The position numbers and the translations under genes are program-made. This document shows, one piece after another, positions 34,584-43,714 of a stretch of DNA of 64,000 nucleotides. The notes beneath the pieces were generated by a model that made no database searches, was not told the origin of the DNA, and worked only from the letters and a program-made list of their open reading frames with translations. Every line of letters begins with the position of its first letter. Positions within the stretch are counted from its first letter, which is position 1. This DNA is from Frankia sp. RB7. Lineage in GTDB: Bacteria > Pseudomonadota > Alphaproteobacteria > Rhizobiales > Xanthobacteraceae. Location: assembly GCA_030403585.1 (NCBI GenBank), contig JAUEPE010000013.1:62001-126000 (forward strand). The letters run 5' to 3'.

Positions 34584-35186
34584 TTACCCGCGCGCCGACT
34601 GCATCTCGACCGCCTGCACGGCGACATCAGCCACTTGCCGCAGCGCCTCGCGGTCGGAGCCCGAGGATGCCATCACGCCCATGCCGACCGACACGGCCGA
34701 CACATAGCGCGCGAGCGCCGCAGGATCCGACGTCGGCTTGAGATCACCTTCGGCCTTGGCGCGCACAAAACGGTCGCGGAGCTGGTCTTCGTTCTGGGCG
34801 CGGCGGGCGGCGAGCTCGAAGGGGACGTTCTCGGAGCCGGTGCCGGTGGCGATGCCGCCTTGCACGAGCAGGCAGCCGGGCGGATTGGCGGGATCGGTCT
34901 GCTTTTCGGCAATGCCCATCAGCATCCGCTCGGCGACGTCGCGTGCGGTCGGTGCCGCGACCACCCCGTCCATCCAAACGTTGCGCAATTTGGTGTAGCG
35001 GTCGAGCGCGGCCTTCAGCAGGCCTTCCTTGTTGCCGAAGCAGGCATAGAGGCTCGGCGGGTTGATGCCCATCGCCTCGGTGAGCTGGGCAATGGTGGCG
35101 CCCTCATAGCCATGGCGCCAAAACACTTCCATCGCCTGATCCAACGCCACTTCAGCGTCGAATTCGCGGGGGCGTCCCATGCCCAT
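34584..35186 (-). CDS. TetR-family repressor of the AcrAB-like pump
   Basis: The 200-residue protein (MGMGRPREF; ATGs at 35186 and 35180) has a TetR helix-turn-helix at about residues 10-55 (LDQAMEVFWRHGYEGATIAQLTEAMGINPPSLYACFGNKEGLLKAALD) and a ligand-binding C-terminal domain with a PPGCLLVQGG segment. It is divergent from the RND adaptor gene, and two copies of a palindromic operator lie in the 200-bp gap. It most likely represses the pump until an efflux substrate binds. Confidence 0.9.
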   Translation of the reverse strand: MGMGRPREFDAEVALDQAMEVFWRHGYEGATIAQLTEAMGINPPSLYACFGNKEGLLKAALDRYTKLRNVWMDGVVAAPTARDVAERMLMGIAEKQTDPANPPGCLLVQGGIATGTGSENVPFELAARRAQNEDQLRDRFVRAKAEGDLKPTSDPAALARYVSAVSVGMGVMASSGSDREALRQVADVAVQAVEMQSARG

Positions 35187-35303
35187 ATGCCTGTCTCCTT
35201 GGAATCGGCGTCGTCCCTCAACCTAACGCCTGATCCTATCTATTTGTTCTGTCTTTCTTTTCTCTTCCGCCTTCCAATTCTTGCGGTAAGCGGCTACAAT
35301 TTT

Positions 35304-35370
35304 CTTAGTGAACGGTACATAAGTATCTTGCGCTGCGATATCCAGCTCCACATCTGTAGTGAACACTACA
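35304..35370. promoter_or_regulatory. Duplicated operator of the TetR-controlled pump
   Basis: TGTAGTG-AA-CACTACA (35355-35370) is a 16-bp palindrome with perfect 7-bp arms. A second, weaker copy, CTTAGTGAACGGTACA (35304-35319), matches 12 of 16 positions in the same register. They are 51 bp apart, close to five helical turns, so both could be bound on the same DNA face. They lie in the gap between tetR and the adaptor gene; the stronger copy ends 16 bp before the adaptor start. Confidence 0.7.
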
Positions 35371-35386
35371 ATTCTGGAGCGCGCAA

Positions 35387-36628
35387 ATGCCCCCGTCCCA
35401 AAACACCTCTCGCCCTGGCCGTATCCGCCGTCTTCTCGGCGGCGTTGCGATCGTGGGCGCCCTTGCCGTGGCCGGCTCGATCGCGACCGGCCACTATTTC
35501 CGTGCCGCGCAGGCAACTGCGACGGCGGCTGCCGCCGAGCAGGCCGTACCCGTCACGGTGGCACTGATCGAACCCAGGCAGACCGTGCTGTGGGACGATT
35601 TCTCCGGCCGGCTTGAAGCCATCAACCGCGTCGAGCTTCGACCACGCGTCGCCGGCGCGATCATGTCCACCAACTTCACCGAAGGCGCGCTGGTGAAGGC
35701 CGGTGACGTCCTGTTCAAGATCGATCCGGCGCCGTACGCCGCCGAGGTCGACAAAGCCAACGCGCAGCTCGAAGCCGCAAAGGCGCGCGTGGTGTTCACC
35801 CAGAGTGAGCTCGAACGCGGTGCGCAGCTGGTCGGCAACGCCGTGGTCACGCGGCGTGACTACGATCAGCGCGACAATGCCAATCGCGAGGCCATCGCCA
35901 ACGTGAAGGCGGCCGAAGCGACGCTGCAGACCGCAAAACTCAATCTCGACTATACCGAGGTGCGCGCGCCCGTGGACGGCCGCGTCGGCAAGTTCGAGAT
36001 CACGGTCGGCAATCTCGTCGCCGCCGGCACCGGCTCCCCGATCCTGACCTCGCTGGTCTCGGTCAATCCGATCTACGCGTCCTTCGATGCGGATGAAGAG
36101 GTTGTGCTGCGCGCGCTGAACTCGATTGCCGATGCCTCAGGCAAGCGCGGTAATCTCGACCAGATACCTGTGGAGATGGCGACCTCCGGCGGCCTCTCGG
36201 CCAAGGGCCACATCCAGCTCATCGACAACCAGGTCAACGGCCAGAGCGGCACCATCCGTGTCCGCGCGGTTTTCCAGAACGACGACGGGCGTCTCATTCC
36301 CGGCCAGTTCGCCCGCGTGCGCATGGGCCAGCCGAAACAGCAGTCGCTGGTGATGATCGACGAGCGCGCGATCGGCACCGACCAGGACAAGAAGTTCGTG
36401 ATGGCGGTTGGCGATGACAGCCGTGCGGTCTACCGGCCGATCACGCTTGGCGGCTCGGTCGACGGACTGCGCATCGTGACAGCCGGTTTGAAAACCGGAG
36501 ATCGCATCGTCGTCAACGGCCTGCAGCGCGTACGCCCGGGCGCTCTCCTCAAGACCGAGGTGGCAGCGATGGGTGCGCGCGGGCAGCAGGCCTCCAACCA
36601 CAGCAACCAGGACGTGGTGCAACGCTAG
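35387..36628 (+). CDS. RND efflux periplasmic adaptor (AcrA/MexE-like)
   Basis: The 413-residue protein has an N-terminal signal-anchor (about residues 14-38, LLGGVAIVGALAVAGSIATGHYF), a lipoyl half (FSGRLEAINRVELRPRVAGAI), an Ala/Lys/Glu alpha-hairpin (about 110-170), the second lipoyl half (NLDYTEVRAPVDGRVGKFEITVGNLV) and beta-barrel and membrane-proximal domains. It connects the pump of the next gene to an outer-membrane channel. A 158-bp gap holding a dispersed palindromic repeat separates it from that gene. The duplicated TetR operators upstream show how it is likely controlled. Confidence 0.92.
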   Translation: MPPSQNTSRPGRIRRLLGGVAIVGALAVAGSIATGHYFRAAQATATAAAAEQAVPVTVALIEPRQTVLWDDFSGRLEAINRVELRPRVAGAIMSTNFTEGALVKAGDVLFKIDPAPYAAEVDKANAQLEAAKARVVFTQSELERGAQLVGNAVVTRRDYDQRDNANREAIANVKAAEATLQTAKLNLDYTEVRAPVDGRVGKFEITVGNLVAAGTGSPILTSLVSVNPIYASFDADEEVVLRALNSIADASGKRGNLDQIPVEMATSGGLSAKGHIQLIDNQVNGQSGTIRVRAVFQNDDGRLIPGQFARVRMGQPKQQSLVMIDERAIGTDQDKKFVMAVGDDSRAVYRPITLGGSVDGLRIVTAGLKTGDRIVVNGLQRVRPGALLKTEVAAMGARGQQASNHSNQDVVQR

Positions 36629-36636
36629 TGTTCTCA

Positions 36637-36739
36637 GTCATTCCGGGGCGCGCGACGCGGCCCGGAATCTCGAAGTTACGAAACTCCGAGCACATCACCT
36701 CTGGATTCCGGGTTCGCGCTTCGCGCGCCCCGGAATGAC
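36637..36739. repeat. Dispersed palindromic repeat (Bradyrhizobium-type) inside the efflux operon
   Basis: A 103-bp element with perfect 19-bp terminal arms (GTCATTCCGGGGCGCGCGA at 36637-36655, its complement at 36721-36739) and an inner pair CCCGGAATC / GATTCCGGG. This GTCATTCC...GGAATGAC palindrome is known as a frequent intergenic repeat in Bradyrhizobium and Rhodopseudomonas. It would fold into a long mRNA hairpin between the adaptor and pump genes. Confidence 0.85.
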
Positions 36740-36786
36740 GGCGGAGCTGTCTGGAGACAGGCAAGATATTGCCCAGGGGCAAAGCC

Positions 36787-39700
36787 ATGAATCTCTCAAA
36801 GTTCTTCATTGATCGTCCGATTTTTGCAGGCGTTCTTTCAGTCCTGATCTTCCTCGCAGGGCTCATCTCGCTGTTCGCGATGCCGATCTCGGAATATCCG
36901 GACGTGGTGCCACCATCGGTGCTGGTGCGCGCGACCTATCCCGGCGCCAATCCCAAGGTGATCGCGGAAACGGTGGCCACGCCAATCGAGGAGCAGATCA
37001 ACGGCGTCGAAGGCATGCTGTACATGTCGAGCCAGGCCACCACCGACGGCGCGATGACGCTGACGGTGACGTTCCGGCTCGGCACCGATCCGGACAAGGC
37101 GACGCAGCTGGTGCAGAACCGCGTGCAGCAGGCCGAGCCCCGCCTGCCGGCCGTGGTGCGCCAGCTTGGCATCATCACCAAGAAGTCGTCGCCCGACCTC
37201 ACCATGGTCGTGCATCTCTTATCACCTAACAACCGCTACGACATGACGTATCTGCGCAACTACGCGGTGCTCAACGTCAAGGACCGGCTGGCGCGGATCG
37301 ACGGCGTCGGCGATGTCCAGCTCTACGGCGCCGGTGACTATTCGATGCGGGTCTGGGTCGATCCGCAGAAGGCGGCCGAGCACGGGCTGACCGCGAACGA
37401 TATCGTCAAGGCGATCCAGGCGCAGAACGTCGAGGCCGCCGCCGGCGTGGTCGGCTCCTCCCCCAACGTCAAGGGGATCGACCTGCAAATGTCCGTCAAT
37501 GCGGAAGGCCGCCTTGCGAACGAGGAGCAGTTCGGCGACATCGTGGTCAAGACCGGCGCCCGTGGCGAAGTGGTGCGGCTGCGCGACGTCGCACGCATCG
37601 AATTGGGCGCTTCGGAATACGGCCTGCGTTCGCTGCTCGACAACAAGCAGGCAGTCGCGATCCCGATCTTCCAGGCGCCGGGCTCCAACGCGCTCGAAAT
37701 CTCCGACCACGTCCGTGCCACGATGGCCGAGATCAAGAAGAACATGCCCGAAGGCGTGTCCTACCAGATCGTCTATGATCCGACCCAATTCGTGCGCTCC
37801 TCGATCGAGGCTGTCATCCACACCCTGCTCGAGGCGGTCGCGCTGGTGGTGCTAGTGGTGATCCTGTTCCTGCAGACCTGGCGCGCCTCCATCATCCCGC
37901 TAATCGCTGTGCCGGTGTCGATCGTCGGCACCTTCGCGGTGATGCATTTGTTCGGCTTCTCCATCAACGCGCTCAGCCTGTTCGGCCTGGTGCTCGCGAT
38001 CGGCATCGTCGTCGACGACGCCATCGTCGTGGTCGAGAACGTCGAGCGCAACATCGAGGGCGGGCTGTCGCCGCGCGACGCCACCTATCAGGCCATGCGC
38101 GAGGTCTCCGGCCCGATCATCGCGATCGCGATGGTGCTGATCGCCGTGTTCGTGCCGCTGGCCTTCATCTCCGGGCTCACCGGGCAGTTCTACAAGCAGT
38201 TCGCGCTGACGATCGCGATCTCGACGGTGATCTCGGCCGTCAACTCGCTGACCTTGTCGCCGGCGCTATCGGCCCTGCTGCTCAAGGGCCACAACGAGCC
38301 GAAGGACCGGCTGACGCTCATCATGGAAAAGGGCCTTGGCTGGTTCTTCCGCGGCTTCAACAAGGCGTTCACGCGCTCTTCGGAGAATTACAGCGGCACC
38401 GTCACCAAGGTGATCTCCGGCAAGGCCGCGGTGATGGGGCTCTATGTGGTCCTGGTTGGCGTAACCGCCTTCATGTTCCAGCAGGTCCCGAGCGGCTTCG
38501 TGCCGGGCCAGGACAAGCAATATCTGGTCGGCTTCTCGCGGCTGCCTGACGGTGCAGCGCTCGATCGCACCGAAGAGGTGATCCGCAAGATGAGCGACAT
38601 CGCGCTGACCCAGCCCGGTGTCGAGAGCTCCGTGGCGTTCCCGGGCCTGTCGATCGCCGGCTTCACCAACTCGTCCAACGCCGGCATCGTGTTCTCGACG
38701 CTGAAGCCGTTTGACGAGCGCAAGGGCCCGGCCTTGAGCGGCAATGCCATCGCGGCCGATCTCAACAAGAAATATTCGGGCATCCAGGAAGCCTTCATCG
38801 CCATGTTCCCGCCGCCGCCGGTCAACGGTCTCGGCACCATCGGCGGCTTCAAGCTGCAGATCGAGGACCGCGCCGGTCTCGGCTATGAGGCGCTGAATGA
38901 GGCGACCAAGGCGTTCATGGCGGCGATGCAGAAAGCGCCGGAGATCGCCGGCGTGTTCTCGAGCTTCCAGGTCAACGTGCCCCAGCTCTTCGCCGACATC
39001 GACCGCACCAAGGCGTTGCAGCTGGGCGTGCCCGTGACCGAAGTGTTCAACACGCTGCAGATCTATCTGGGCTCCTACTACGTCAACGACTTCAACAAGT
39101 TTGGCCGCACCTACTCCGTCTATGTCCAGGCCGATGCGCCGTTCCGCGCACGCGCCGACGACATCAGGCAGTTGAAGGTGCGCTCATCCTCGGGCGACAT
39201 GGTGCCGCTGTCGGCTCTGCTCACGATCCGCCAGAGCGCGGGGCCTGAGCGGGCGATCCGCTACAACGGCTTCCTGTCCTCCGACATCAACGCGGCGGCA
39301 GCGCCCGGCTTCTCGTCGGGCCAGGCGCAGGAGGTCGCGACGCGGATCGCGGCGGAGACGTTGCCACCCGGCTTTGCCTTCGAATGGACCGACCTGACCT
39401 ATCAGGAGTTCATCGCCGGCAATTCCGGGCTCTGGGTGTTCCCGCTGGCGATCCTACTGGTGTTCCTGGTGCTCGCCGCGCTCTACGAGAGTCTGACGCT
39501 GCCGCTCTCCATCATCATGATCGTGCCGATGGGCTTGCTGGCCGCGATGTTCGGCGTCTGGCTCTCCAAGGGCGACAACAACGTCTTCACCCAGATCGGC
39601 CTGATCGTGCTCGTCGGCCTCTCCGCCAAGAACGCGATCCTGATCGTCGAATTCGCGCGCGAGCTCGAATTCGCAGGTCGCACGCCGATCAGGGCAGCGA

Positions 39701-39975
39701 TCGAGGCGAGCCGCTTACGGCTTCGCCCGATCCTGATGACGTCGATGGCCTTCATCATGGGCGTGCTGCCGCTGGTGCTGTCGACCGGCGCCGGCTCGGA
39801 GATGCGGCGCGCCATGGGCGTTGCCGTGTTCTCCGGCATGATCGGCGTCACCGTGTTCGGCCTGTTCCTGACGCCGGTGTTCTATGTGCTGCTGCGCACT
39901 GTCACCGGCATGAAGCCACTGGTGCATCATGGCAGCGAGACCAGTGCAGCGCCCGTGCAAGGCATCGGGCACTAG
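36787..39975 (+). CDS. RND multidrug efflux transporter (AcrB/MexF-like, HAE1 family)
   Basis: From ATG 36787 the protein has 1062 residues, the full HAE1 length. Features: N-terminal FFIDRPIFAGVLSVLIFLAGLISL helix, YPDVVPPSVLVRATYPGANPKVI, the proton-relay Asp pair in LVLAIGIVVDDAIVVVENVERN (helix 4), GFVPGQDKQYL and a second helix block ending VFGLFLTPVFYVLL. It exports hydrophobic compounds, proton-driven, with the upstream adaptor. The YPDVVPP-type opening is closer to MexF/AcrB-like pumps than to MdtB. Its stop overlaps the stop of the converging tauE-type gene at a shared CTAG. Confidence 0.93.
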   Translation: MNLSKFFIDRPIFAGVLSVLIFLAGLISLFAMPISEYPDVVPPSVLVRATYPGANPKVIAETVATPIEEQINGVEGMLYMSSQATTDGAMTLTVTFRLGTDPDKATQLVQNRVQQAEPRLPAVVRQLGIITKKSSPDLTMVVHLLSPNNRYDMTYLRNYAVLNVKDRLARIDGVGDVQLYGAGDYSMRVWVDPQKAAEHGLTANDIVKAIQAQNVEAAAGVVGSSPNVKGIDLQMSVNAEGRLANEEQFGDIVVKTGARGEVVRLRDVARIELGASEYGLRSLLDNKQAVAIPIFQAPGSNALEISDHVRATMAEIKKNMPEGVSYQIVYDPTQFVRSSIEAVIHTLLEAVALVVLVVILFLQTWRASIIPLIAVPVSIVGTFAVMHLFGFSINALSLFGLVLAIGIVVDDAIVVVENVERNIEGGLSPRDATYQAMREVSGPIIAIAMVLIAVFVPLAFISGLTGQFYKQFALTIAISTVISAVNSLTLSPALSALLLKGHNEPKDRLTLIMEKGLGWFFRGFNKAFTRSSENYSGTVTKVISGKAAVMGLYVVLVGVTAFMFQQVPSGFVPGQDKQYLVGFSRLPDGAALDRTEEVIRKMSDIALTQPGVESSVAFPGLSIAGFTNSSNAGIVFSTLKPFDERKGPALSGNAIAADLNKKYSGIQEAFIAMFPPPPVNGLGTIGGFKLQIEDRAGLGYEALNEATKAFMAAMQKAPEIAGVFSSFQVNVPQLFADIDRTKALQLGVPVTEVFNTLQIYLGSYYVNDFNKFGRTYSVYVQADAPFRARADDIRQLKVRSSSGDMVPLSALLTIRQSAGPERAIRYNGFLSSDINAAAAPGFSSGQAQEVATRIAAETLPPGFAFEWTDLTYQEFIAGNSGLWVFPLAILLVFLVLAALYESLTLPLSIIMIVPMGLLAAMFGVWLSKGDNNVFTQIGLIVLVGLSAKNAILIVEFARELEFAGRTPIRAAIEASRLRLRPILMTSMAFIMGVLPLVLSTGAGSEMRRAMGVAVFSGMIGVTVFGLFLTPVFYVLLRTVTGMKPLVHHGSETSAAPVQGIGH

Positions 39976-40700
39976 ATCAGGGAGATCCCCGAGATCAACA
40001 ACAGAACGAGCACGGTCTTGCGAAAGACCGTCTCGTTCACCCGGTGAAACGCGATCACACCGAGCGCGGACCCTGCGAACAGCGCCGGCAGGCTGGCCGC
40101 GAGGTCGACGAAGACTTTTGACGACAAGTCATGATGCCCGACCAGCAGGATGATCGCAAAGACCTGCATCGCGGCAATGAACGGCTGCACCAGGCCGCGC
40201 TGCTCGCTCTTGGGCATGCCGCGCATGTCGCACCAGATCGTCGGGATCGCGCCGGGCATGGCGGTGAGCCCGCCGACGAGCCCGCCTCCGAATCCGATCA
40301 GTGCAACCCAGTGGCGGCCGACGGCCACAGTGGCAGTCACCAGCGTCGGCCGCAGCAGCATATAAGCGGCATAGAGTGCCACGACGACACCAAAGCCGCG
40401 CCGAAGCAGATGCGTGTCAGTGCTCTGCAACAGCGAAACCGCAATCGGGACGCCGATCAATCCACCGATGATCAGGAACAGGCTTCCCTCCCAGCGGATG
40501 CTGCGCCGGAGCGCCCACAGATTGGTCGCCTGCACGCCGATGCTGCACGCCATCATCAGCGGCACGGCCTCCAGCGGCTGGAACACCCGCAGCAGGATCG
40601 CACCCGCCACAGCGGAGAATGCGAAGCCCGAGAGCCCCGAGACGAAGGCTCCGGCGAATACGGCGGCGCTGAGGAGCAGCAGTGTCGTGATGTCAGGCAC
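39972..40700 (-). CDS. Sulfite exporter TauE/SafE-family membrane permease
   Basis: From a GTG at 40700, with a GGAGGG ribosome site 6 bp upstream, the protein has 242 residues; a TTG start six codons earlier is possible. About eight hydrophobic segments and the TauE/SafE repeats are visible (FAGAFVSGLSGFAFSAVAGAILL, then ALIGFGGGLVGGLTAMPGAIPTIW). Members move sulfite, sulfoacetate or other organic anions out of or into the cell. No taurine or sulfite-oxidation gene is next to it; its partners are two small ORFs upstream. The function is a family-level inference. Confidence 0.88.
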   Translation of the reverse strand: MPDITTLLLLSAAVFAGAFVSGLSGFAFSAVAGAILLRVFQPLEAVPLMMACSIGVQATNLWALRRSIRWEGSLFLIIGGLIGVPIAVSLLQSTDTHLLRRGFGVVVALYAAYMLLRPTLVTATVAVGRHWVALIGFGGGLVGGLTAMPGAIPTIWCDMRGMPKSEQRGLVQPFIAAMQVFAIILLVGHHDLSSKVFVDLAASLPALFAGSALGVIAFHRVNETVFRKTVLVLLLISGISLI

Positions 40701-40714
40701 AGTCTGCCCTCCGC

Positions 40715-40948
40715 TCAATCATAGAGAATCTGCGAGACCGGTACGGCGGCGCTGTCTGCGCAACTTGCAGGCTCGCGCGGAAACGACACCTGCATCGCAT
40801 GCGCGTGCGATCGTTCCAGCATGACGAGGCCGGCCAGCTGAAGGGTGACGAGCGCGGCGGTGAGCACTATCGCGACAACGTTGCCATTACGCGCGCGCGA
40901 GACTGGGGTGGCTGGCTCCGCGCTCGCGCGCATCAGATTGATGGGCAT
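40715..40948 (-). CDS. Small hypothetical membrane protein, 77 residues
   Basis: The ORF is read from ATG 40948, with a GAGGAA ribosome site about 10 bp upstream; a longer frame to 40990 is possible. The product has a basic N-region and one hydrophobic segment (about residues 25-45, VVAIVLTAALVTLQLAGLVML), then a short tail with one Cys. It looks like a small single-span membrane protein. The TauE gene follows 14 bp after its stop and the upstream small ORF overlaps its 5' end by 62 bp. Function unknown. Confidence 0.5.
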   Translation of the reverse strand: MPINLMRASAEPATPVSRARNGNVVAIVLTAALVTLQLAGLVMLERSHAHAMQVSFPREPASCADSAAVPVSQILYD

Positions 40949-41144
40949 TTTCAGAAAATTCCTCTTCACTGCAGACAAAATCGACTTCATTCAAAGGCAA
41001 TGTTTCGGGCTGCGTTTCCAGCAGGTGGCGATAGCGCTGCAATACCCGTCGCGCCTCGATTGCACGCTGCTGATGCAGCGTTGCGATCATGCGATCGACG
41101 ACGTCGTGGAACTTCCCGACCAGGCTCCGTACCGTTGTTCGCAT
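40887..41144 (-). CDS. Small hypothetical protein, 85 residues, strong ribosome site
   Basis: The ATG at 41144 is preceded by a clear GAGAGGAGAT ribosome site, which favours a genuine gene. The product begins MRTTVRSLVGKFHDVVDRMI and is strongly helical with many Arg, His and Gln, then an acidic stretch and a basic tail. I do not recognise the family. The 3' end overlaps the start of the next small ORF by 62 bp in another frame, which is unusual unless one of the two starts later. It may be translationally linked with the small membrane protein and TauE permease. Confidence 0.55.
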   Translation of the reverse strand: MRTTVRSLVGKFHDVVDRMIATLHQQRAIEARRVLQRYRHLLETQPETLPLNEVDFVCSEEEFSENAHQSDARERGASHPSLARA

Positions 41145-41364
41145 GCCGATCTCCTCTCAACCTGAAAGCGAGGATGATGGAATTCACTTCCAGCTGCTGT
41201 GAGTTGCTTCACAAAAGAATCGAACGCGACGAACAACAAGTCGTGTGTGCTCTCGTAGGAGAGAACGCAGCAGATCGCGTCACCCAAACGAATGACGCGC
41301 GATAACATTCTGATGATGAAATTGCGGGCGCGGCGTTGATGCTTTGTTCAGCGCCGACGATGCG

Positions 41365-42486
41365 TCAGTGAACCAGCGGGTTGGAAAAACCCGCCGCGAG
41401 CTTTACGAGGTCGGCCTGGCGGCTCGTACCGGTCTTGGCGAATACGCGATGCAGATGCGTCTTCACCGTTGTCTCTGCGATACCGAGCGCGTCGGCCGTC
41501 TCCGGCACGCCGCCGATTTCGACGATGGACTGCAGAACCCTGAGTTCCGCAGGCGTCAGCTCGAACGTGCGATCGATCAGCCCGGCGCAAGAGCGCGCAT
41601 CGAGCTTCGCCTTCCAGACGAACAGGGCGCCGATGGCGCCACAGGCGAGCCCTGCGCTCCCTTCCCGTAAGAGCGATGGCAGCGCGATCACACGGGCGAT
41701 GTGATGCGATCCATCGCTCGATGTCAGCAAGATGTTACGGTCCGCGGCCGCCGCTGCGACCACTTCCGCTTCGCCACGAAAGGCGTTGCGCAGCGCTGCG
41801 TTCGCGTCGGGCGATCTCGCCAGCAGGCGGCCGTTGACGGACCGCAAGACGTCGTCCCCGTCCAGGATAGCCTCGGCCGCCGGATTGCTGTGGACGATGT
41901 TGCAGGCGGCGTCGAGCAGGATCACGCCGGCGCTCAATCGATCCACGACATCGGCCAGCGCGATTGCCTTCTGCTGCTTCCGCTCGATTGTCCGGTTGAT
42001 CATCACGGCGCGGCTTGCATGGGGAACGACGAGCTGCATGCGCGCACGCATCTTCGCGTCCAGCATCTCCCTGCCCGGGATCACGGTCATCAGCATCGGG
42101 CACGGCGAATTCGCCTGTTCCAGCACCACATTGGCGACATCGGCACAGCCCTGGGGGCGCAGCCATTCCTGATAGAAGCGCCCACGGCGATATTCGTCGA
42201 AATCCACGAGGTCCGGGATGTTGCGGACCTCGCCGTAGCGCGGCAGCCTGGCGAGCGGGTCATGCTGCGCGTACTCGCCGGCGTAAAGCTGGATGAAGTG
42301 CGGATCGACCCCGCAATAATAATGCGTCGATCCGGATCTGCTGACCTTGTCCTTTGAGATCAGGCCGCAGGCCCGGCTGCCGAAGAATCTGTTGAGCATG
42401 ACGACGACGTCGGACCACAACTCAGGATTGACCCCGGCGTCGTAGATGCTCTCGATCAACTCGGAGTGTTGTGCGGTCAGCTGCAT
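41365..42486 (-). CDS. LuxR-type HTH regulator A (PAS-like sensor)
   Basis: From ATG 42486 the protein has 373 residues; the longer frame begins at a TTG and is not preferred. The N-terminal half (about residues 1-170) is a sensor-like domain (LIESIYDAGVNPELWSDVV, HYYCGVDPHFIQLYAGEY, RRGRFYQEWLRPQGCADVANVV), followed by a PAS-like segment (about 180-225, LSAGVILLDAACNIVHSNPAAEAIL). The C-terminal LuxR helix-turn-helix is TPAELRVLQSIVEIGGVPETADALGIAETTVKTHLHRVFAKTG. It is closely similar to the neighbouring regulator B, so the two arose by duplication. No cognate signal synthase is visible. Confidence 0.88.
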   Translation of the reverse strand: MQLTAQHSELIESIYDAGVNPELWSDVVVMLNRFFGSRACGLISKDKVSRSGSTHYYCGVDPHFIQLYAGEYAQHDPLARLPRYGEVRNIPDLVDFDEYRRGRFYQEWLRPQGCADVANVVLEQANSPCPMLMTVIPGREMLDAKMRARMQLVVPHASRAVMINRTIERKQQKAIALADVVDRLSAGVILLDAACNIVHSNPAAEAILDGDDVLRSVNGRLLARSPDANAALRNAFRGEAEVVAAAAADRNILLTSSDGSHHIARVIALPSLLREGSAGLACGAIGALFVWKAKLDARSCAGLIDRTFELTPAELRVLQSIVEIGGVPETADALGIAETTVKTHLHRVFAKTGTSRQADLVKLAAGFSNPLVH

Positions 42487-42595
42487 TGAAAGAGCCAATA
42501 GTCCGGCGCGGCTTTGAGACGTTGATACCCTGGGGCTTTTCCATGGAGTCGGCCGAGACACCAATAGGTTCAACGGTTTCACGCCAATTAACCAG

Positions 42596-43714
42596 CTAGT
42601 TGACAAGTGGATTGGAGAATCCGGCCGCCAGCTTGACGAGATCCGCCTGGCGCGCGACGCCGGTCTTGGCGAACACGCGATGCAGATGCGTCTTCACCGT
42701 CGTCTCCGCGATTCCGAGAGCGATGGACGTCTCCGGAACGCCACCGACCTCGACGATCGACAGGAATACGCGCAGTTCCGCCGGCGTCAGATCGAAGGTC
42801 CGTGCAATCAGCTCGCCGTAGGACTGCCCACCGAGCGTGACCTTGCGCAGCAGCAGCGCGCCGACGGCATCGGACGACCGCTCGTTGCCGTTCCGCAGCA
42901 CCGACGACAGCGGCAGGATGTGCGCGACATAGCGTTCGCCCTTGGCCGAAAGCAGCGGAATCGCCTGCCCGCTTGCGAGAAGCGAGGCAGCATCTCCGCG
43001 GGCAGCAAAAGTCTCGCGCAGTGTCTGATTGGCCTCGGTGCCCCTGGTCACGAGCTGGCCGGTAACAATGCGGACCACGTCGTCAGCCTCGAGCATCGCG
43101 TAGCCGCTCGCATTGGCGTGGACCAAATGGCAGCAGGAATTCAGCAGGAAGATGCCGGATGACAGATTGTCCAGGACATCCGCGAGCGCCGTGGCCAGCG
43201 TCAGCTTCGAGCTGATGGCGCGGTTGACGAGCAGCGCGCGACTGGCATGCGGCACGATCAGCGACATCCGATGCTTCATCCCGGCGTCGACCATGCGCCG
43301 GCCGGAGAGCACCGTCATCATCACCGGGCAGTGCGCGTTCGATTTCTCGAGCACGACGTTGGCCGCATCGCTGCACCCCTGCGGCCGCATCCATTCCTGA
43401 TAGAAGCGCCCGCGGCGATATTCGTCGAAATTGACGAGATCGGGGATGCTGACGATCTGGCCGTGTGGCGGCAGGATCGTCAGCGGATCGAACTTGGAAT
43501 GGGTCTCCGAATAGAGCTGGATGTAGTGCGGATCGGCCCCGCAATAATAATGCGTGACACCGAACTTGCTGATCGAATCCTTGGAAAACAGCCCGCAGGC
43601 CTGGCCACCGACGAAATCGCGGATGCCCACGACGACGTCGTTCCACAGCGAGGGGTCGAGACCGGCATCGTAGATGGACTCGACCAGATCGGGCAGCTTC
43701 CGCGGTCTGTGCAT
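42596..43714 (-). CDS. LuxR-type HTH regulator B (paralogue of A)
   Basis: From ATG 43714 the protein has 372 residues, matching regulator A's length and starting at the equivalent position; an alternative ATG is at 43753. It repeats A's layout and many segments: DLVESIYDAGLDPSLWNDVV, THYYCGADPHYIQLY, RRGRFYQEWMRPQGCSDAANVV, a PAS-like LSSGIFLLNSCCHLVHANASGYAML and the HTH VPETSIALGIAETTVKTHLHRVFAKTG. The last residues (LVKLAAGFSNPLV) are identical to A's. It is a DNA-binding regulator with an unknown signal; target genes are not evident nearby. Confidence 0.88.
   Translation of the reverse strand: MHRPRKLPDLVESIYDAGLDPSLWNDVVVGIRDFVGGQACGLFSKDSISKFGVTHYYCGADPHYIQLYSETHSKFDPLTILPPHGQIVSIPDLVNFDEYRRGRFYQEWMRPQGCSDAANVVLEKSNAHCPVMMTVLSGRRMVDAGMKHRMSLIVPHASRALLVNRAISSKLTLATALADVLDNLSSGIFLLNSCCHLVHANASGYAMLEADDVVRIVTGQLVTRGTEANQTLRETFAARGDAASLLASGQAIPLLSAKGERYVAHILPLSSVLRNGNERSSDAVGALLLRKVTLGGQSYGELIARTFDLTPAELRVFLSIVEVGGVPETSIALGIAETTVKTHLHRVFAKTGVARQADLVKLAAGFSNPLVN

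Noticed and set aside
41087..41308. 73-residue minus-strand ORF upstream of LuxR regulator A
   Set aside because: There is no ribosome site, it overlaps the better-supported ORF with the GAGAGGAGAT site, and has no family features.
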